In this document: positions 1-9,119 of the stretch, in pieces | Layout of the letters: every line of letters begins with the position of its first letter | How positions within the stretch are numbered: the first letter of the stretch is position 1 | DNA from: Burkholderiaceae bacterium | GTDB taxonomy: Bacteria; Pseudomonadota; Gammaproteobacteria; Burkholderiales; Burkholderiaceae_B | DNA length: 64,000 nt | Assembly (NCBI GenBank): GCA_023653055.1 | Contig: JAMNXR010000001.1 | Coordinates: 124,001-188,000 of the forward strand | Direction: 5' to 3' | The notes under the pieces: model-generated | What the model saw: only the letters and a program-made list of their open reading frames with translations | What the model was told of the DNA's origin: nothing | Databases searched by the model: none | Made by a program: the position numbers and the translations under genes

Positions 1-753
1 AAGGCTGCCGTAGAGCATGGTGTATCTAATTTTGTTTTGATTAGTACCGATAAAGCTGTGCGTCCCACGAACATCATGGGAGCCAGTAAACGTCTTGCCG
101 AAATGATATTGCAAGCAATGGCCCAAACTTCTCACTGCAATAGCCCAGATACCTTGGCTCAACGCACCACTTTTTCTATGGTCCGTTTTGGTAATGTCCT
201 GGGATCCTCTGGTTCAGTTGTCCCAAAATTTCGTCAACAAATCCGTGACGGAGGGCCGATTACTCTTACCCATCCTGAAATCACTCGTTACTTCATGACG
301 ATTTCAGAGGCTGCACAGCTGGTGATTCAGGCTGGCGCTATGGCTCAGAGTGGTGATTTATTTGTTTTAGATATGGGTGAGCCCGTAAAGATTATCGATC
401 TTGCTAAGAGAATGATTGAGCTTTCCGGCCTAACGTTAAGAAGTGCTAACAACCCTGATGGGGATATTGATATACAAGTCACAGGATTACGCCCTGGAGA
501 AAAGCTATATGAAGAACTTCTGATTGGCGAGAATCCAATAATAACGACACATCCAAGGATTATGAAGGCTCATGAAGAGTACCTTCTATGGCAAGAGTTA
601 GAAACAAAACTCGAGTTATTGAAATCTGTCTTGGATAAAAACGATATCGTGGCGCTCAGAGCCATATTGGTTGAGCTGGTGTCAGGCTATGTTCCTGATG
701 GCAAGATCGTTGACTGGATCACACTTGAGCAAATTGACCCAAGGTGGCATTAA
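1..753 (+). CDS. FlaA1/CapD-type nucleotide-sugar 4,6-dehydratase/epimerase, 3' part
   Basis: The reading frame is open from base 1, so the gene starts left of the window; a TTG at 37 is internal. The first codons read [20 protein letters not shown], followed by [10 protein letters not shown]. This is the hallmark Ser-Thr-Asp-Lys segment and the catalytic-lysine region of the polysaccharide biosynthesis FlaA1/WbpM/CapD family. The C-terminal part carries [13 protein letters not shown], also typical of the family. Members are NAD(P)-dependent dehydratases/epimerases acting on UDP-HexNAc, and large membrane-anchored ones make UDP-2-acetamido-2,6-dideoxy sugars. The membrane part and the exact reaction cannot be judged from this fragment. 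It converges on the next gene, with 53 bp between them. Confidence 0.9.
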   Translation, partial: KAAVEHGVSNFVLISTDKAVRPTNIMGASKRLAEMILQAMAQTSHCNSPDTLAQRTTFSMVRFGNVLGSSGSVVPKFRQQIRDGGPITLTHPEITRYFMTISEAAQLVIQAGAMAQSGDLFVLDMGEPVKIIDLAKRMIELSGLTLRSANNPDGDIDIQVTGLRPGEKLYEELLIGENPIITTHPRIMKAHEEYLLWQELETKLELLKSVLDKNDIVALRAILVELVSGYVPDGKIVDWITLEQIDPRWH

Positions 754-806
754 GTGAAAGGTAATCCTCATGCAGGATAATTGGAGTGAGAATAAGAGTG
801 TTCTCG

Positions 807-1811
807 TTAAGAGAGGGTTTGAGTCGCAGCCCATTCTCGCGCAAATTTTGGTGCTACTCGCTCACCAAACAACTGAAAATCGACTAACCAAACAACAAAT
901 CCAGGCTTAGTTACAGATAGTTTCACAATCGACCAAAGAAGATCCCATTTTGTGCGTTTACTGCTGAAGCGCGACGTTAATCTGTCTCGTTCAAGGTAGC
1001 GTTGAAAATAGCTGGCATATTTCTTGGTTACAAATTCCCTAAATAATTGATACTGAGGATGATCAAACCGACTGGCATCAGAAACGCCATTTCGTCTTAA
1101 CCAATAGCCCACTACGGCTACCCGTGCATCAATGACCTGAGGAGTACCCCCCTCAAAGTTAGAGGTTTGGCTAGCGTGTTTGCGATAGCGTACTAAACAT
1201 TTGGGGATGGAGCCCAACTCGCCGAGCTCAGATAGGCGTAGCCAAAGGTCTAAGTCTTCAGCCCGTTTGATTTCTGTCCGATAGCCGCCTGCTTTTCTGA
1301 CAATACTTGTGCGGTAAAACGCGGATGAATGCGGCGGAAACCTTTTAAAACAAACAAGGTTGTTGAGTAACTTAGCACTTTGCACAGGGTAACAAAAGGA
1401 TTTTCCGATGGAGCCGTATTCGTCTATCTCTGTCAGACCAGTGCCTAAAAAAACCAGTTTGGGATTCTGAATAGAGGCTTCTAATTGCAACGCAAGCCTT
1501 TCGGGCTCAGACAAATCATCAGCATCTAGTCTTGCAATCCATTCCCCACGCGCCGCGTCTATGCCGAGGTTGAGCGAAGCTGACAATCCCAAGCCAGGCC
1601 TTTCGAGCAAAATGATCCGGGAGTCTTTTTCAATATATCCCTTGATAATATTAATTGAGTCATCAGAGCTACCCCCGTCGACAATAATTAACTCAAAGGC
1701 AGTAAGAGTCTGATTTAGAACACTTTCGATAGACTCACTCAGCCAGCGGGCGCCGTTAAAACATGGCATCAGGACTGAAATCACTGGGAAGGCGGCATTC
1801 TGGTTATTCAT
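807..1811 (-). CDS. Glycosyltransferase family 2
   Basis: This is a 334-residue GT-A glycosyltransferase. The N-terminus reads VISVLMPCFNGARWLSESI, the nucleotide-sugar fold start of GT2. The metal-binding DAD is at residues 96-98 (LDADDL) and a catalytic-type ED at 185-186 (KRAEDLDLWLRL). It most likely transfers a sugar from a nucleotide donor to the growing lipid-linked glycan at the cytoplasmic face; donor and acceptor cannot be predicted. The start ATG is directly abutted by GGAGG, which is unusually close for a ribosome-binding site, but the domain begins only ten residues in, so no later start is possible. Divergent from the epimerase at 1935. Confidence 0.9.
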   Translation of the reverse strand: MNNQNAAFPVISVLMPCFNGARWLSESIESVLNQTLTAFELIIVDGGSSDDSINIIKGYIEKDSRIILLERPGLGLSASLNLGIDAARGEWIARLDADDLSEPERLALQLEASIQNPKLVFLGTGLTEIDEYGSIGKSFCYPVQSAKLLNNLVCFKRFPPHSSAFYRTSIVRKAGGYRTEIKRAEDLDLWLRLSELGELGSIPKCLVRYRKHASQTSNFEGGTPQVIDARVAVVGYWLRRNGVSDASRFDHPQYQLFREFVTKKYASYFQRYLERDRLTSRFSSKRTKWDLLWSIVKLSVTKPGFVVWLVDFQLFGERVAPKFAREWAATQTLS

Positions 1812-1934
1812 CCTCCGATTATATTTCAGGATGAATGGTTTACTCAGAGTCTGTCATACACGCGAGACCCAATATAATGTTGGATGAAATGCTGCGTGCG
1901 TCTAATGTCGCAACAAAACCTTAGGATATTCTGG

Positions 1935-2903
1935 ATGTCGATTCTAATTACAGGCGTAGCAGGATTTATTGGTTGTAACCTGGCTAAAAGACTCACGAAC
2001 GAGGGCCATATTGTCGTGGGTGTGGACAACTTAAGCCGTGGTGCTCTGCAGAACCTGTCTGTGGTTGAAAATGAGGCAAATTTTCATTTTATAGAGACAG
2101 ATTGTGCCGACATGCCTAGCTTTCTCGCTGAGATGAGTACTTTCCATCAAAAATTTCCTTTTACAGAGGTCTGGCATCTAGCGGCAAATTCTGATATCCC
2201 GGCGGGGGTCAGCGATGCAACCGTTGATCTGAAAGATACATTTATGACTACCTTTAACGTGTTGGAGGTAATGAAAACCTTAGGGATCAAGGTGCTAGCC
2301 TTTGCGTCAAGCTCTGCTGTGTATGGTGATCATGGCGATCAAAGTATTTCAGAAGTCTCTGGTCCACTGTTGCCGCTATCAAATTATGGTGCCATGAAAC
2401 TGGCTTCAGAGGCTGCAATTAGCGCAGCTGCCGAAAGCTTTTTAACTAAGACATTTATTTACAGATTTCCAAACGTCATTGGTGTGCCGGCTACGCACGG
2501 GGTGTTACTTGATTTTGTGAACAAGCTCAAGGCTAACCCAAACCTATTAAACGTTCTGGGGAATGGTACACAGCAAAAAGCATATCTTCATGTAGATGAT
2601 TTGATTGAGGGGATGTTACAGATTCAACGTCACGCAACTGAAAAAGTAGCTGTATATAACTTAGGGGCTGAAGACGAGGGCATTTCGGTTCGTAGTATTG
2701 CCGAAGCAGTTGTTGCGCGTGTTTCCCCCCGCGCAAATATTGTGTACGGGGTTGAAAATCGTGGCTGGGTTGGCGATGTGCCTAAATTTCAATATTGCCT
2801 CGACAAGTTGAGGAAGTTGGGTTGGACGCCTGAGCTAGACTCAACGGCAGCTATTAAAAGAGCCATAGCCGACATTGTCGAACAAGAGATTACAAAGAAA
2901 TGA
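1935..2903 (+). CDS. NAD-dependent epimerase/dehydratase (extended SDR)
   Basis: A 322-residue sugar-nucleotide epimerase/dehydratase. The ATG at 1935 places the Rossmann glycine motif GVAGFIG at residues 7-13, as in the family; the frame is open upstream to 1884, but that would add 17 unrelated residues. The catalytic Tyr-x-x-x-Lys is Y151/K155 (NYGAMK), preceded by SSSAVYG. Its stop overlaps the next start as ATGA, so it is translationally coupled to the heptose fusion gene. This suggests it acts on the nucleotide-heptose or a related sugar (inference). The exact reaction (4-epimerase, 4,6-dehydratase or reductase) is not determined by sequence alone. Confidence 0.85.
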   Translation: MSILITGVAGFIGCNLAKRLTNEGHIVVGVDNLSRGALQNLSVVENEANFHFIETDCADMPSFLAEMSTFHQKFPFTEVWHLAANSDIPAGVSDATVDLKDTFMTTFNVLEVMKTLGIKVLAFASSSAVYGDHGDQSISEVSGPLLPLSNYGAMKLASEAAISAAAESFLTKTFIYRFPNVIGVPATHGVLLDFVNKLKANPNLLNVLGNGTQQKAYLHVDDLIEGMLQIQRHATEKVAVYNLGAEDEGISVRSIAEAVVARVSPRANIVYGVENRGWVGDVPKFQYCLDKLRKLGWTPELDSTAAIKRAIADIVEQEITKK

Positions 2904-4825
2904 GGCAAGTTGTTATCCTGGCTGGTGGCAAAGGGACGCGTTTAAAAGAGAGATTAGGTGACTTGCCTAAGCCGCTTATTGATGTCTGTGGCATCCCATT
3001 GTTGGAGCACCAGATCTTGTTGGCAAAGCGTTACGGTTTCGACCGAGTCTTGATTCTGGTCAATCATAAAGCCCAGCAAATTGTTGATTTTTGTGCTGTC
3101 AAAGGCAATTGGGGTATTGCGGTCGAGTGCATTGACGACCACGTGCCGCTTGGCACTGCAGGTGCAGTACTCAACATACTTGATCGACTCGACGAGCAGT
3201 TCCTTGTCATGTACGGCGACACTATGCTCGAAATAGATTTAAAGCGCTTTTGTCAGGCGCACGAGCGGTTGCCGGCCTCTGGCGCCACGCTATTTCTTCA
3301 CCCGAATGACCATCCTCACGACTCAGATTTGGTCGAAATGGCTGAATCCGGCGAGATAACCCAATTCCATCCTTACCCACACCAAGCCGATAGGTTTTAT
3401 CCAAATCTAGTCAATGCGGCACTTTATTGTTTAAGCAGGGCCGCACTGGTGGCCTACCGACGTGACAACCGGACTGAGCTAGACTTTGGCAAGCATCTGT
3501 TTCCGCAGATGATTCGTGATGGGGTCATGTTAAGGGGCTATAACAGCCCCGAATACATCAAAGATTGCGGCACTCCCGACCGTATCGACAAGGTTAGAGC
3601 CGATTTTAATAATGGAAAAATAGCTAAAGCATCACTCGCTCATAAACAAGCGGCTGTTTTTCTAGACCGGGATGGCACGCTGCTTGAAGAAGTTAATCAC
3701 CTTAACTCGGTTGACCAAGTGCGACTTCTCGATGGTGCCGCATCGGCGATACGTCGTTTTAACCGCGAAGGTTATAAGACCTGTCTCGTCACAAATCAGC
3801 CCGTAATCGCTCGGGGTGAATGTACTATTGATGATCTCACTCAAATTCACCACAAGTTAGAAACGCTGCTTGGCCGTGAGGCAGCTTATTTAGATCGAGT
3901 TTATTACTGTCCGCATCATCCTGATAAGGGTTTCGCAGGAGAAAGAGTCGATCTGAAGATTGCGTGTCAGTGTAGAAAACCGAATACTGGAATGATTGAT
4001 CAGGCTGTGATTGAGTTAAATATTGATTGCGCAGACTCCTGGTTGATTGGTGATACCTCGACTGACGTAGCGACCGCAAGACGCGCAGGCTTGAAATCAA
4101 TACTGGTTGAAACCGGCTATGCCGGCAAAGATAACAAGTATCCCGTCATCGCCGATTTTATCGCCCCCGATCTTGAAACTGCGGCCGCCTTGATACTTGA
4201 TATTTACCCTCTTGTCATAGAAAAATTCGCTGCTGTTCTAACCGGAGTCGAACCGGGCGGGTTGATTTTTATTGGTGGGCAGGCGCGTAGCGGGAAAAGT
4301 ACTTATGCCAGCATCTTAAAGTACGCATTGCTAGGAATGGGACGACAGTGTCATGTGCTGTCGACAGATCGCTGGATACTGTCTGAAGCCGATCGCTTTC
4401 CTGGCGTGCTTGGGCGGCACGACATGATGTCGCTCAATCTTTGTTTGGCAAAACTTCACTTAAGAGGAGAGCGACCGCTCACTCTGTCATTGCCCCTATA
4501 CTTGAAACAAGAGCGGCTGCACCAGAAAGACGCAGACAGTCTTGTGATTCAGCGCGATGACATTGTCATTATCGAGGGAGTGGCCGCTCTAGCAACTGAT
4601 GCGGCAAAGCATGCCGCTATGCGTTTTTATGTTGAAATCGAAGAGGCAGAGCGCCAAAATCGGTTACTTGCTGAATATAGCCGTCGCGGTTATACCTCTG
4701 AGGATGCAGCATTCATTTACCGAGAGCGCCTGCTTGATGAAGTCCCAACAATAGACGAGCTTAAGCAGGACGCCATCAAGGTTAAACTACCCTTGAAGAA
4801 TGAGAAGAATATTATTCAAACATGA
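2900..4825 (+). CDS. Triple fusion: HddC-like nucleotidyltransferase, GmhB-like phosphatase, P-loop kinase
   Basis: One 641-residue frame holds three enzymes. Residues 1-235 are a sugar-1-phosphate nucleotidyltransferase (LAGGKGTRLKERLGDLPKPL), most like D-glycero-D-manno-heptose-1-phosphate guanylyltransferase. Residues about 245-430 are a HAD phosphatase of GmhB type: nucleophile D256 in FLDRDGTL, a GmhB-style zinc motif (CPHH then CQCRKP), and GDTSTDVATARRAG. Residues about 445-641 are a P-loop kinase with Walker A GGQARSGKST at 459-468, resembling uridine-kinase-like phosphotransferases. The first two domains supply the GmhB and HddC steps of the GDP-heptose pathway, whose other enzymes follow directly. 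The kinase domain is extra: HddA downstream already provides the heptose-7-phosphate 1-kinase step. The gene overlaps both neighbours by 4 bp. Confidence 0.85.
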   Translation: MRQVVILAGGKGTRLKERLGDLPKPLIDVCGIPLLEHQILLAKRYGFDRVLILVNHKAQQIVDFCAVKGNWGIAVECIDDHVPLGTAGAVLNILDRLDEQFLVMYGDTMLEIDLKRFCQAHERLPASGATLFLHPNDHPHDSDLVEMAESGEITQFHPYPHQADRFYPNLVNAALYCLSRAALVAYRRDNRTELDFGKHLFPQMIRDGVMLRGYNSPEYIKDCGTPDRIDKVRADFNNGKIAKASLAHKQAAVFLDRDGTLLEEVNHLNSVDQVRLLDGAASAIRRFNREGYKTCLVTNQPVIARGECTIDDLTQIHHKLETLLGREAAYLDRVYYCPHHPDKGFAGERVDLKIACQCRKPNTGMIDQAVIELNIDCADSWLIGDTSTDVATARRAGLKSILVETGYAGKDNKYPVIADFIAPDLETAAALILDIYPLVIEKFAAVLTGVEPGGLIFIGGQARSGKSTYASILKYALLGMGRQCHVLSTDRWILSEADRFPGVLGRHDMMSLNLCLAKLHLRGERPLTLSLPLYLKQERLHQKDADSLVIQRDDIVIIEGVAALATDAAKHAAMRFYVEIEEAERQNRLLAEYSRRGYTSEDAAFIYRERLLDEVPTIDELKQDAIKVKLPLKNEKNIIQT

Positions 4826-5805
4826 TTATTAGTCGAACACCCTTAAGAATGAGTTTAGTGGGCGGCGGCAGCGATTTACCTGCGTTCTATCAGCGCGAAG
4901 AAATCGGTGCAGTCGTGAGCTCTGCCATTGATAAATATATTTATGTCACCGTCAATAAAAAATTCGATGATGGTATTCGAGTTGGCTATTCGATCAACGA
5001 AGAGGTCAGCAATGTTGCCGAGATTAAGCATCCCCTTGTTAAAGCGGGCATGCAATATTTGGGGTTGAAGGGTGGCGTTGAGATCACAACGATTGCAGAT
5101 ATTCCGTCCAAAGGCACGGGGCTTGGGTCATCAAGCTCTTTCACGGTTGGGTTGCTGCACGCCTTAAATGCCTATATGGGAAAGTACAGTTCTGCTGAGG
5201 TGCTGGGCAGAGACGCATGCCATATAGAAATTGATCTTTGTAAAGAGCCGATCGGTAAACAAGACCAGTATGCCGCTGCTTACGGTGGTTTTAACTTAAT
5301 AGAATTTAGGCCTGACGAATCAGTCGTTGTGTCTCCCCTGATCTGCAAGGCGTCTACGCTGCTGTCGTTGCAGTCAAGCTTATTGTTGTTTTACACTGGC
5401 TCAACCCGTAATGCGGCAAGTATTTTAAAAGAACAGTCCGAATCACTTTCTAATAATCAAGACAAGCTAGACTCACTCAGACAAATGGTACGGCTCGCCT
5501 ACAATTTAAAAGACGAACTGCAAGCGAATAATCTTGATGCATTCGGAGAGATTTTGCATGAAAACTGGGTGCTTAAAAAAAGTCTAGTGGCAAATATTAG
5601 TAGTCAAGCGATTGACCAGTGGTATGACACCGCCTTAAAGGCAGGAGCCAAAGGCGGCAAGATTCTTGGAGCAGGAGCTGGCGGGTTTTTGTTGTTAATT
5701 GCGCCACCCGAAAAACATGATGCGATCAAGAAGTCTTTATCAACGTTAAGAGCCATCCCGATAGGGCTAGATCCTCTTGGCAGCAGGATAATTTTCTATA
5801 CATAA
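4822..5805 (+). CDS. hddA: D-glycero-D-manno-heptose 7-phosphate kinase (GHMP family)
   Basis: A 327-residue GHMP kinase of HddA type. The N-terminus MIISRTPLRMSLVGGGSDLP is characteristic, the ATP loop GTGLGSSSSF sits at residues 98-107, and the C-terminal GHMP motif GAKGGKILGAGAGGFLL is near residue 275. HddA phosphorylates D-glycero-D-manno-heptose 7-phosphate at C1 to the 1,7-bisphosphate. The next steps, GmhB phosphatase and HddC guanylyltransferase, are encoded in the upstream fusion. The start overlaps that gene's stop as ATGA. Length is typical of the family. Confidence 0.88.
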   Translation: MIISRTPLRMSLVGGGSDLPAFYQREEIGAVVSSAIDKYIYVTVNKKFDDGIRVGYSINEEVSNVAEIKHPLVKAGMQYLGLKGGVEITTIADIPSKGTGLGSSSSFTVGLLHALNAYMGKYSSAEVLGRDACHIEIDLCKEPIGKQDQYAAAYGGFNLIEFRPDESVVVSPLICKASTLLSLQSSLLLFYTGSTRNAASILKEQSESLSNNQDKLDSLRQMVRLAYNLKDELQANNLDAFGEILHENWVLKKSLVANISSQAIDQWYDTALKAGAKGGKILGAGAGGFLLLIAPPEKHDAIKKSLSTLRAIPIGLDPLGSRIIFYT

Positions 5806-5832
5806 AGATCGAGTTCGATCAGGAATAATATT

Positions 5833-6399
5833 ATGGCGTTGGGCAAAGGCATTGCAAGCTTATATTTAGACAAGTTGATTCAGCTACTGACAGACGTTAA
5901 TCGTGAACAGATTGATCACGGCGTTCAAGTTGTCGCAGATGCGTGGCTTGCGGGAAAACAGATTATCACCTTAGGTAATGGTGGTAGTTCGATGACCGCC
6001 TTACATTTCATTAACGACTGGAACAAGACGATTCCGATGCATACACAACGCAGCTTTCGAGGGCGTTCGTTGGTGGATAACATTGGTCTGATGATGAGCT
6101 ATGCAAACGATATTTCTTTTGAGGATATTTTCGTCGGTCAGCTCAAAAACATATTGCAACCGGGTGATCTCGTTTTGGCAATATCTGGCAGTGGAAACTC
6201 AGAGAACGTTATCCGCGCGGTCGAATACGCAAATCAAAACGGTGCGGTCACCTTGGGTTTGTGTGGCTACAGCGGTGGAAAATTAAAGCAAATTTCGCAA
6301 CACGTCGTTTGGGCTGAAATAGATGATATGCAGCTCGCGGAGGATTTTCACTTTATGTTCGGACATATGGTGATGCAACGTTTGGCCGGGTATTGCTAG
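5833..6399 (+). CDS. gmhA: Sedoheptulose 7-phosphate isomerase (SIS domain)
   Basis: A 188-residue SIS-domain protein matching GmhA in length and layout. The phosphosugar-binding loop TLGNGGSSMTALHF is at about residues 46-59 and the second loop ISGSGNSENV at about 117-126. GmhA converts sedoheptulose 7-phosphate to D-glycero-D-manno-heptose 7-phosphate, the first step of the pathway. It follows hddA by 27 bp on the same strand and ends the heptose operon; its stop lies one base from that of the convergent gene at 6401. Whether this is the cell's only gmhA or a second copy dedicated to GDP-heptose cannot be told from the window. Confidence 0.88.
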   Translation: MALGKGIASLYLDKLIQLLTDVNREQIDHGVQVVADAWLAGKQIITLGNGGSSMTALHFINDWNKTIPMHTQRSFRGRSLVDNIGLMMSYANDISFEDIFVGQLKNILQPGDLVLAISGSGNSENVIRAVEYANQNGAVTLGLCGYSGGKLKQISQHVVWAEIDDMQLAEDFHFMFGHMVMQRLAGYC

Positions 6400-6400
6400 G

Positions 6401-7285
6401 CTAAATTTTTATCCATTGCTCAGGCAACAAGCCGTCAAAGCCCCATGCGGTTTTGCTACCTTGCACGACAAAACCCGGAGCAATCACGATTTTATCTTTG
6501 TGCGCCGAAAGCCAGGCACCCCACCAGCTGAAGGTGCTGTTGGCGATGATGAAGTGTTTGCACTGAGTCATTAGCCAAAGATCAGCATAGGCGGTTGCGT
6601 CACCCTGATTATGTGACACGACTGTGATTTGATGATCAGATAAGCGAATCAAAGACTTTGCGGCATCGACGTTATCTGAAAATAAGAAATAATGCGCGGT
6701 CGGTACCCGTTCTTGCATAGCAGATATGGCTCTTGAGTAGTACTCACCCGTGGCATTGTTATCACCGACTGCGTTGGGGCTGTCGAAAAACCGTACATGT
6801 AGAGCAACAGCATTGCAGCTGAGGATGTGTTCAGACAAGCGTAAGTTTTGGGTGTCTGTGGGTGACGTTATGTTGAGATCAGTTCGAATGATATCCTCAA
6901 TATCCTGAAAATATTTTTCGCTTTGCCAGTAGCCTTCGAGGTGTAAATCGCCTCGAGGTTTTATATCCAAGAGGCGCGGATCAAACGCATTGCCTCGTTG
7001 CTGAATGTAGCAACGCTGTTCGAACGGGATTCTTTGATTGATCCAGCGCTTTAAATAGCGCCGTAACCTTGAAAAGGGTTCGAAACGGTCCTGTGGAGAG
7101 GCTAGTGCCGCCTTGATATTGAAGTGATCGAGCTGGTATCTTTGCTGATAGGTCGTGTCAAATTGAAAACCACTGATATTATCGATGCGTAATTCAGCAT
7201 TATTTTTTAAGGCGATACGTCGCGCAGCGGCATAGGCAAAGAGTTGATTGCCTAGCCCGCCACGAATACGCGGTATGACTTTCAT
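6401..7285 (-). CDS. Glycosyltransferase family 11 (alpha-1,2-fucosyltransferase-like)
   Basis: A 294-residue GT11 protein. The chosen ATG at 7285 gives MKVIPRIRGGLGNQLFAYAA, the canonical N-terminus; the frame is open further upstream, but that stretch lies inside the preceding methyltransferase gene. The hallmark NSTFSWWGAW is at residues 249-258 and FLFSDN lies before it. The usual HxRRGD motif is changed to HVRFFD, so the Gly-Asp pair typical of alpha-1,2/1,6-fucosyltransferases is altered. GT11 enzymes normally use GDP-fucose, but no gmd/fcl pair is visible here; the only GDP-sugar route seen is GDP-heptose. Overlaps the upstream gene's stop by 4 bp. Confidence 0.88.
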   Translation of the reverse strand: MKVIPRIRGGLGNQLFAYAAARRIALKNNAELRIDNISGFQFDTTYQQRYQLDHFNIKAALASPQDRFEPFSRLRRYLKRWINQRIPFEQRCYIQQRGNAFDPRLLDIKPRGDLHLEGYWQSEKYFQDIEDIIRTDLNITSPTDTQNLRLSEHILSCNAVALHVRFFDSPNAVGDNNATGEYYSRAISAMQERVPTAHYFLFSDNVDAAKSLIRLSDHQITVVSHNQGDATAYADLWLMTQCKHFIIANSTFSWWGAWLSAHKDKIVIAPGFVVQGSKTAWGFDGLLPEQWIKI

Positions 7286-8109
7286 ATGCGTATGAGTAGC
7301 TGATACTCGTGCGCAAGGACTGTCCCGCGTCCTGTCGACTCTATCAGCTGTTTTATGAGTGCGCCTTTGCCCGGAGCAAAGCCGAAACGCTCGCAAAACT
7401 GTTCGTATGGCTTTGCTAACAGAGGTTGCACGGCTCGAATGTTCTCTACGGTTTTGGGGGTGTCATCAATAAGCACCAATGAACCAGGTTTCAAGTTTTT
7501 TATTGCTGCGAGGTATTCGTTAAGTCCATGAATCGCGCTGGGCATTGGGTCATCCCAGTTGACATCCCATGAGTCTAAATAAAGCAAGTCGATTTTATTA
7601 TTCTCGACAGATAGTTCGTTCAGAAATGAAACTGAGTCGTTGCAGTAAAGTTTGGTGTGCGAGGTGGCTAATGACTGAAGCGTGAGCAACGGTTCAAGCC
7701 TAATGTCGACGCTACGACACTGGCCGCCAAAGCTATTACAGTACGAGTCAAAAAGCATCGTACTGTTCGTTCCCCATGCGGATGAGCCTGTCTCGATAAT
7801 CACGGCGGGCCGTTCGCCCAAGAGGCTCAATGCCGTTGACAGCGTTTCGCGGCAAGGATGTTGAGGTTGAGAAATGGCCAAAAAATGACGATCAATCAAT
7901 GTTGGCAAGTTTGATACTTTCTCGCGGCTTTTCAAGCCTGATACGCTGAGCCTTCCCCTAGCAATCATTTTGCCGAGATCAAGAGCGCCTAGGCGACGAA
8001 GTACTTTGACAGCGGTGGAGTTCATCGGAGTGATCAATCCTAAAAGTCTATTTAGCGAAGCAACTGGACCGATTACTAGATCGCAACAATACGTAGTAGT
8101 TTGTGCCAT
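7282..8109 (-). CDS. Class I SAM-dependent methyltransferase-like protein
   Basis: A 275-residue protein with a Rossmann methyltransferase pattern: the SAM loop reads VIIETGSSAWGTNSTML, and the later strands include DLLYLDSWD and GSLVLIDDTP. The layout resembles Methyltransf_24/CmcI-like proteins found in glycan clusters. It probably methylates a sugar or a terminal residue of the glycan, but the substrate is not predictable. It overlaps the GT11 gene by 4 bp at its 3' end, and its 5' end overlaps the 3' end of the upstream gene by 34 bp, so it is part of one tightly packed minus-strand operon (6401-11044). Confidence 0.7.
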   Translation of the reverse strand: MAQTTTYCCDLVIGPVASLNRLLGLITPMNSTAVKVLRRLGALDLGKMIARGRLSVSGLKSREKVSNLPTLIDRHFLAISQPQHPCRETLSTALSLLGERPAVIIETGSSAWGTNSTMLFDSYCNSFGGQCRSVDIRLEPLLTLQSLATSHTKLYCNDSVSFLNELSVENNKIDLLYLDSWDVNWDDPMPSAIHGLNEYLAAIKNLKPGSLVLIDDTPKTVENIRAVQPLLAKPYEQFCERFGFAPGKGALIKQLIESTGRGTVLAHEYQLLIRI

Positions 8110-9098
8110 ACAGCCGCTATTTTCTTGAACAGAATATTGTTGTGTAGATTTAAAATCATTAAAGTTTTACGACCATTGTTTGTGCGATTTAAGATCTGGG
8201 CGAGTCGGTTTGGGTCGCTCAATTGCTTGAAAAGCTTACTATGAATATGCAAGTTATAAAGATTCACACGTAACCCGTCAGTTTTACGAATGACCGCAAA
8301 CGATTTTTTAGGTACATTGATTTCATAAGTTAACGCTTTTAAGTCGTAGCCGCAGTTCTCATTTTCAAATCGATTGAACAAGAGGGGGCCCGTATTTCGA
8401 GGGTCTATGCCAAATAAAAACTGTCCAATCGCGGCCGCGTCAAAAATACCGGCTAATAATGCTGAATCGACAGGTGTCCAGCTGGTGCACTCTCGTTCGG
8501 CAAATAGATTTTCGGTTGGTAATGAATAAAATGTTGCTGAGGTCTGCAACAAATGACCAAGCAAGTACATGTCATTGTCTAACGAGTGGCTTTTGTCGGC
8601 TGCCAATGACAGCAACGCATTGAGGGCCTCTTTTTCGTTCACATAGACGAGTGAGGCAATACCCCGATTGATCGCGTCTCTGGGACAAAAGAAACCCCTG
8701 CCTATCTTGTCAATGGACGTTGATAATTTCGATATGTCAAAAATAAGGTTATCTATCTCAGCATGAAAACACGCGGAAACGGAAAATTTGTCCATAAATT
8801 GTTTCAAGACAAAAAATCGCTCTGTCGTTTTCCCCCAAAATCCATTCCTAAAACGCGGATTTTGCTCAGCCAGACGAACGTTCAGCGCGGCAGGAGACAA
8901 ATAAAAGTCTTCGAGAAAAATTTGATGTTTGAAGCCCAAGACATGACCTGCCGCCGAGTTCGAAATCAGTATGGTATCGACAGCTGATAGATGCTGGTTC
9001 ATGAGCAAAGCCGATTTCATCCATTCGGGAAATCGATCTCCTAGCCACACGAAAACAAGCGGAGGGGTAGATAGTTTTGAAAATGTATCGAAAATCAT
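8076..9098 (-). CDS. Unassigned protein, probable GT-A-like glycosyltransferase
   Basis: I do not recognise the family with confidence. The 340-residue product has an N-terminal strand FVWLGDRFPEWMKSALLMNQ. It also has a region resembling a sugar-nucleotide site: FHAEIDNLIFD, then RGFFCPRDAINRGIASLVYV and LDNDMYLLGHLL. Both are reminiscent of GT-A transferases that place an acidic cluster in a HAEIDN-type motif. The ATG at 9098 is preferred over a TTG at 9119 because GGGG lies four bases upstream of it. Position inside an operon of methyl- and glycosyltransferases supports a glycan role (inference). Confidence 0.5.
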   Translation of the reverse strand: MIFDTFSKLSTPPLVFVWLGDRFPEWMKSALLMNQHLSAVDTILISNSAAGHVLGFKHQIFLEDFYLSPAALNVRLAEQNPRFRNGFWGKTTERFFVLKQFMDKFSVSACFHAEIDNLIFDISKLSTSIDKIGRGFFCPRDAINRGIASLVYVNEKEALNALLSLAADKSHSLDNDMYLLGHLLQTSATFYSLPTENLFAERECTSWTPVDSALLAGIFDAAAIGQFLFGIDPRNTGPLLFNRFENENCGYDLKALTYEINVPKKSFAVIRKTDGLRVNLYNLHIHSKLFKQLSDPNRLAQILNRTNNGRKTLMILNLHNNILFKKIAAVWHKLLRIVAI

Positions 9099-9119
9099 GA
9101 TGCCCCAAGTAATCGCCAA

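Noticed and set aside
754-806. Short hairpin ATCCT-CATGC-AGGAT (764-778) between the convergent first two genes
   Set aside because: Only five base pairs and no T tract follows on either side, so it does not support a terminator call.
1884-1934. Extended N-terminus for the epimerase
   Set aside because: The additional 17 residues precede an ATG that places the glycine motif exactly where the family has it, so 1935 is a better start.
7286-7396. Longer N-terminus of the GT11 gene
   Set aside because: The extra residues lie inside the methyltransferase gene and the recognised MKVIPRIRGGLGNQL start is at 7285.
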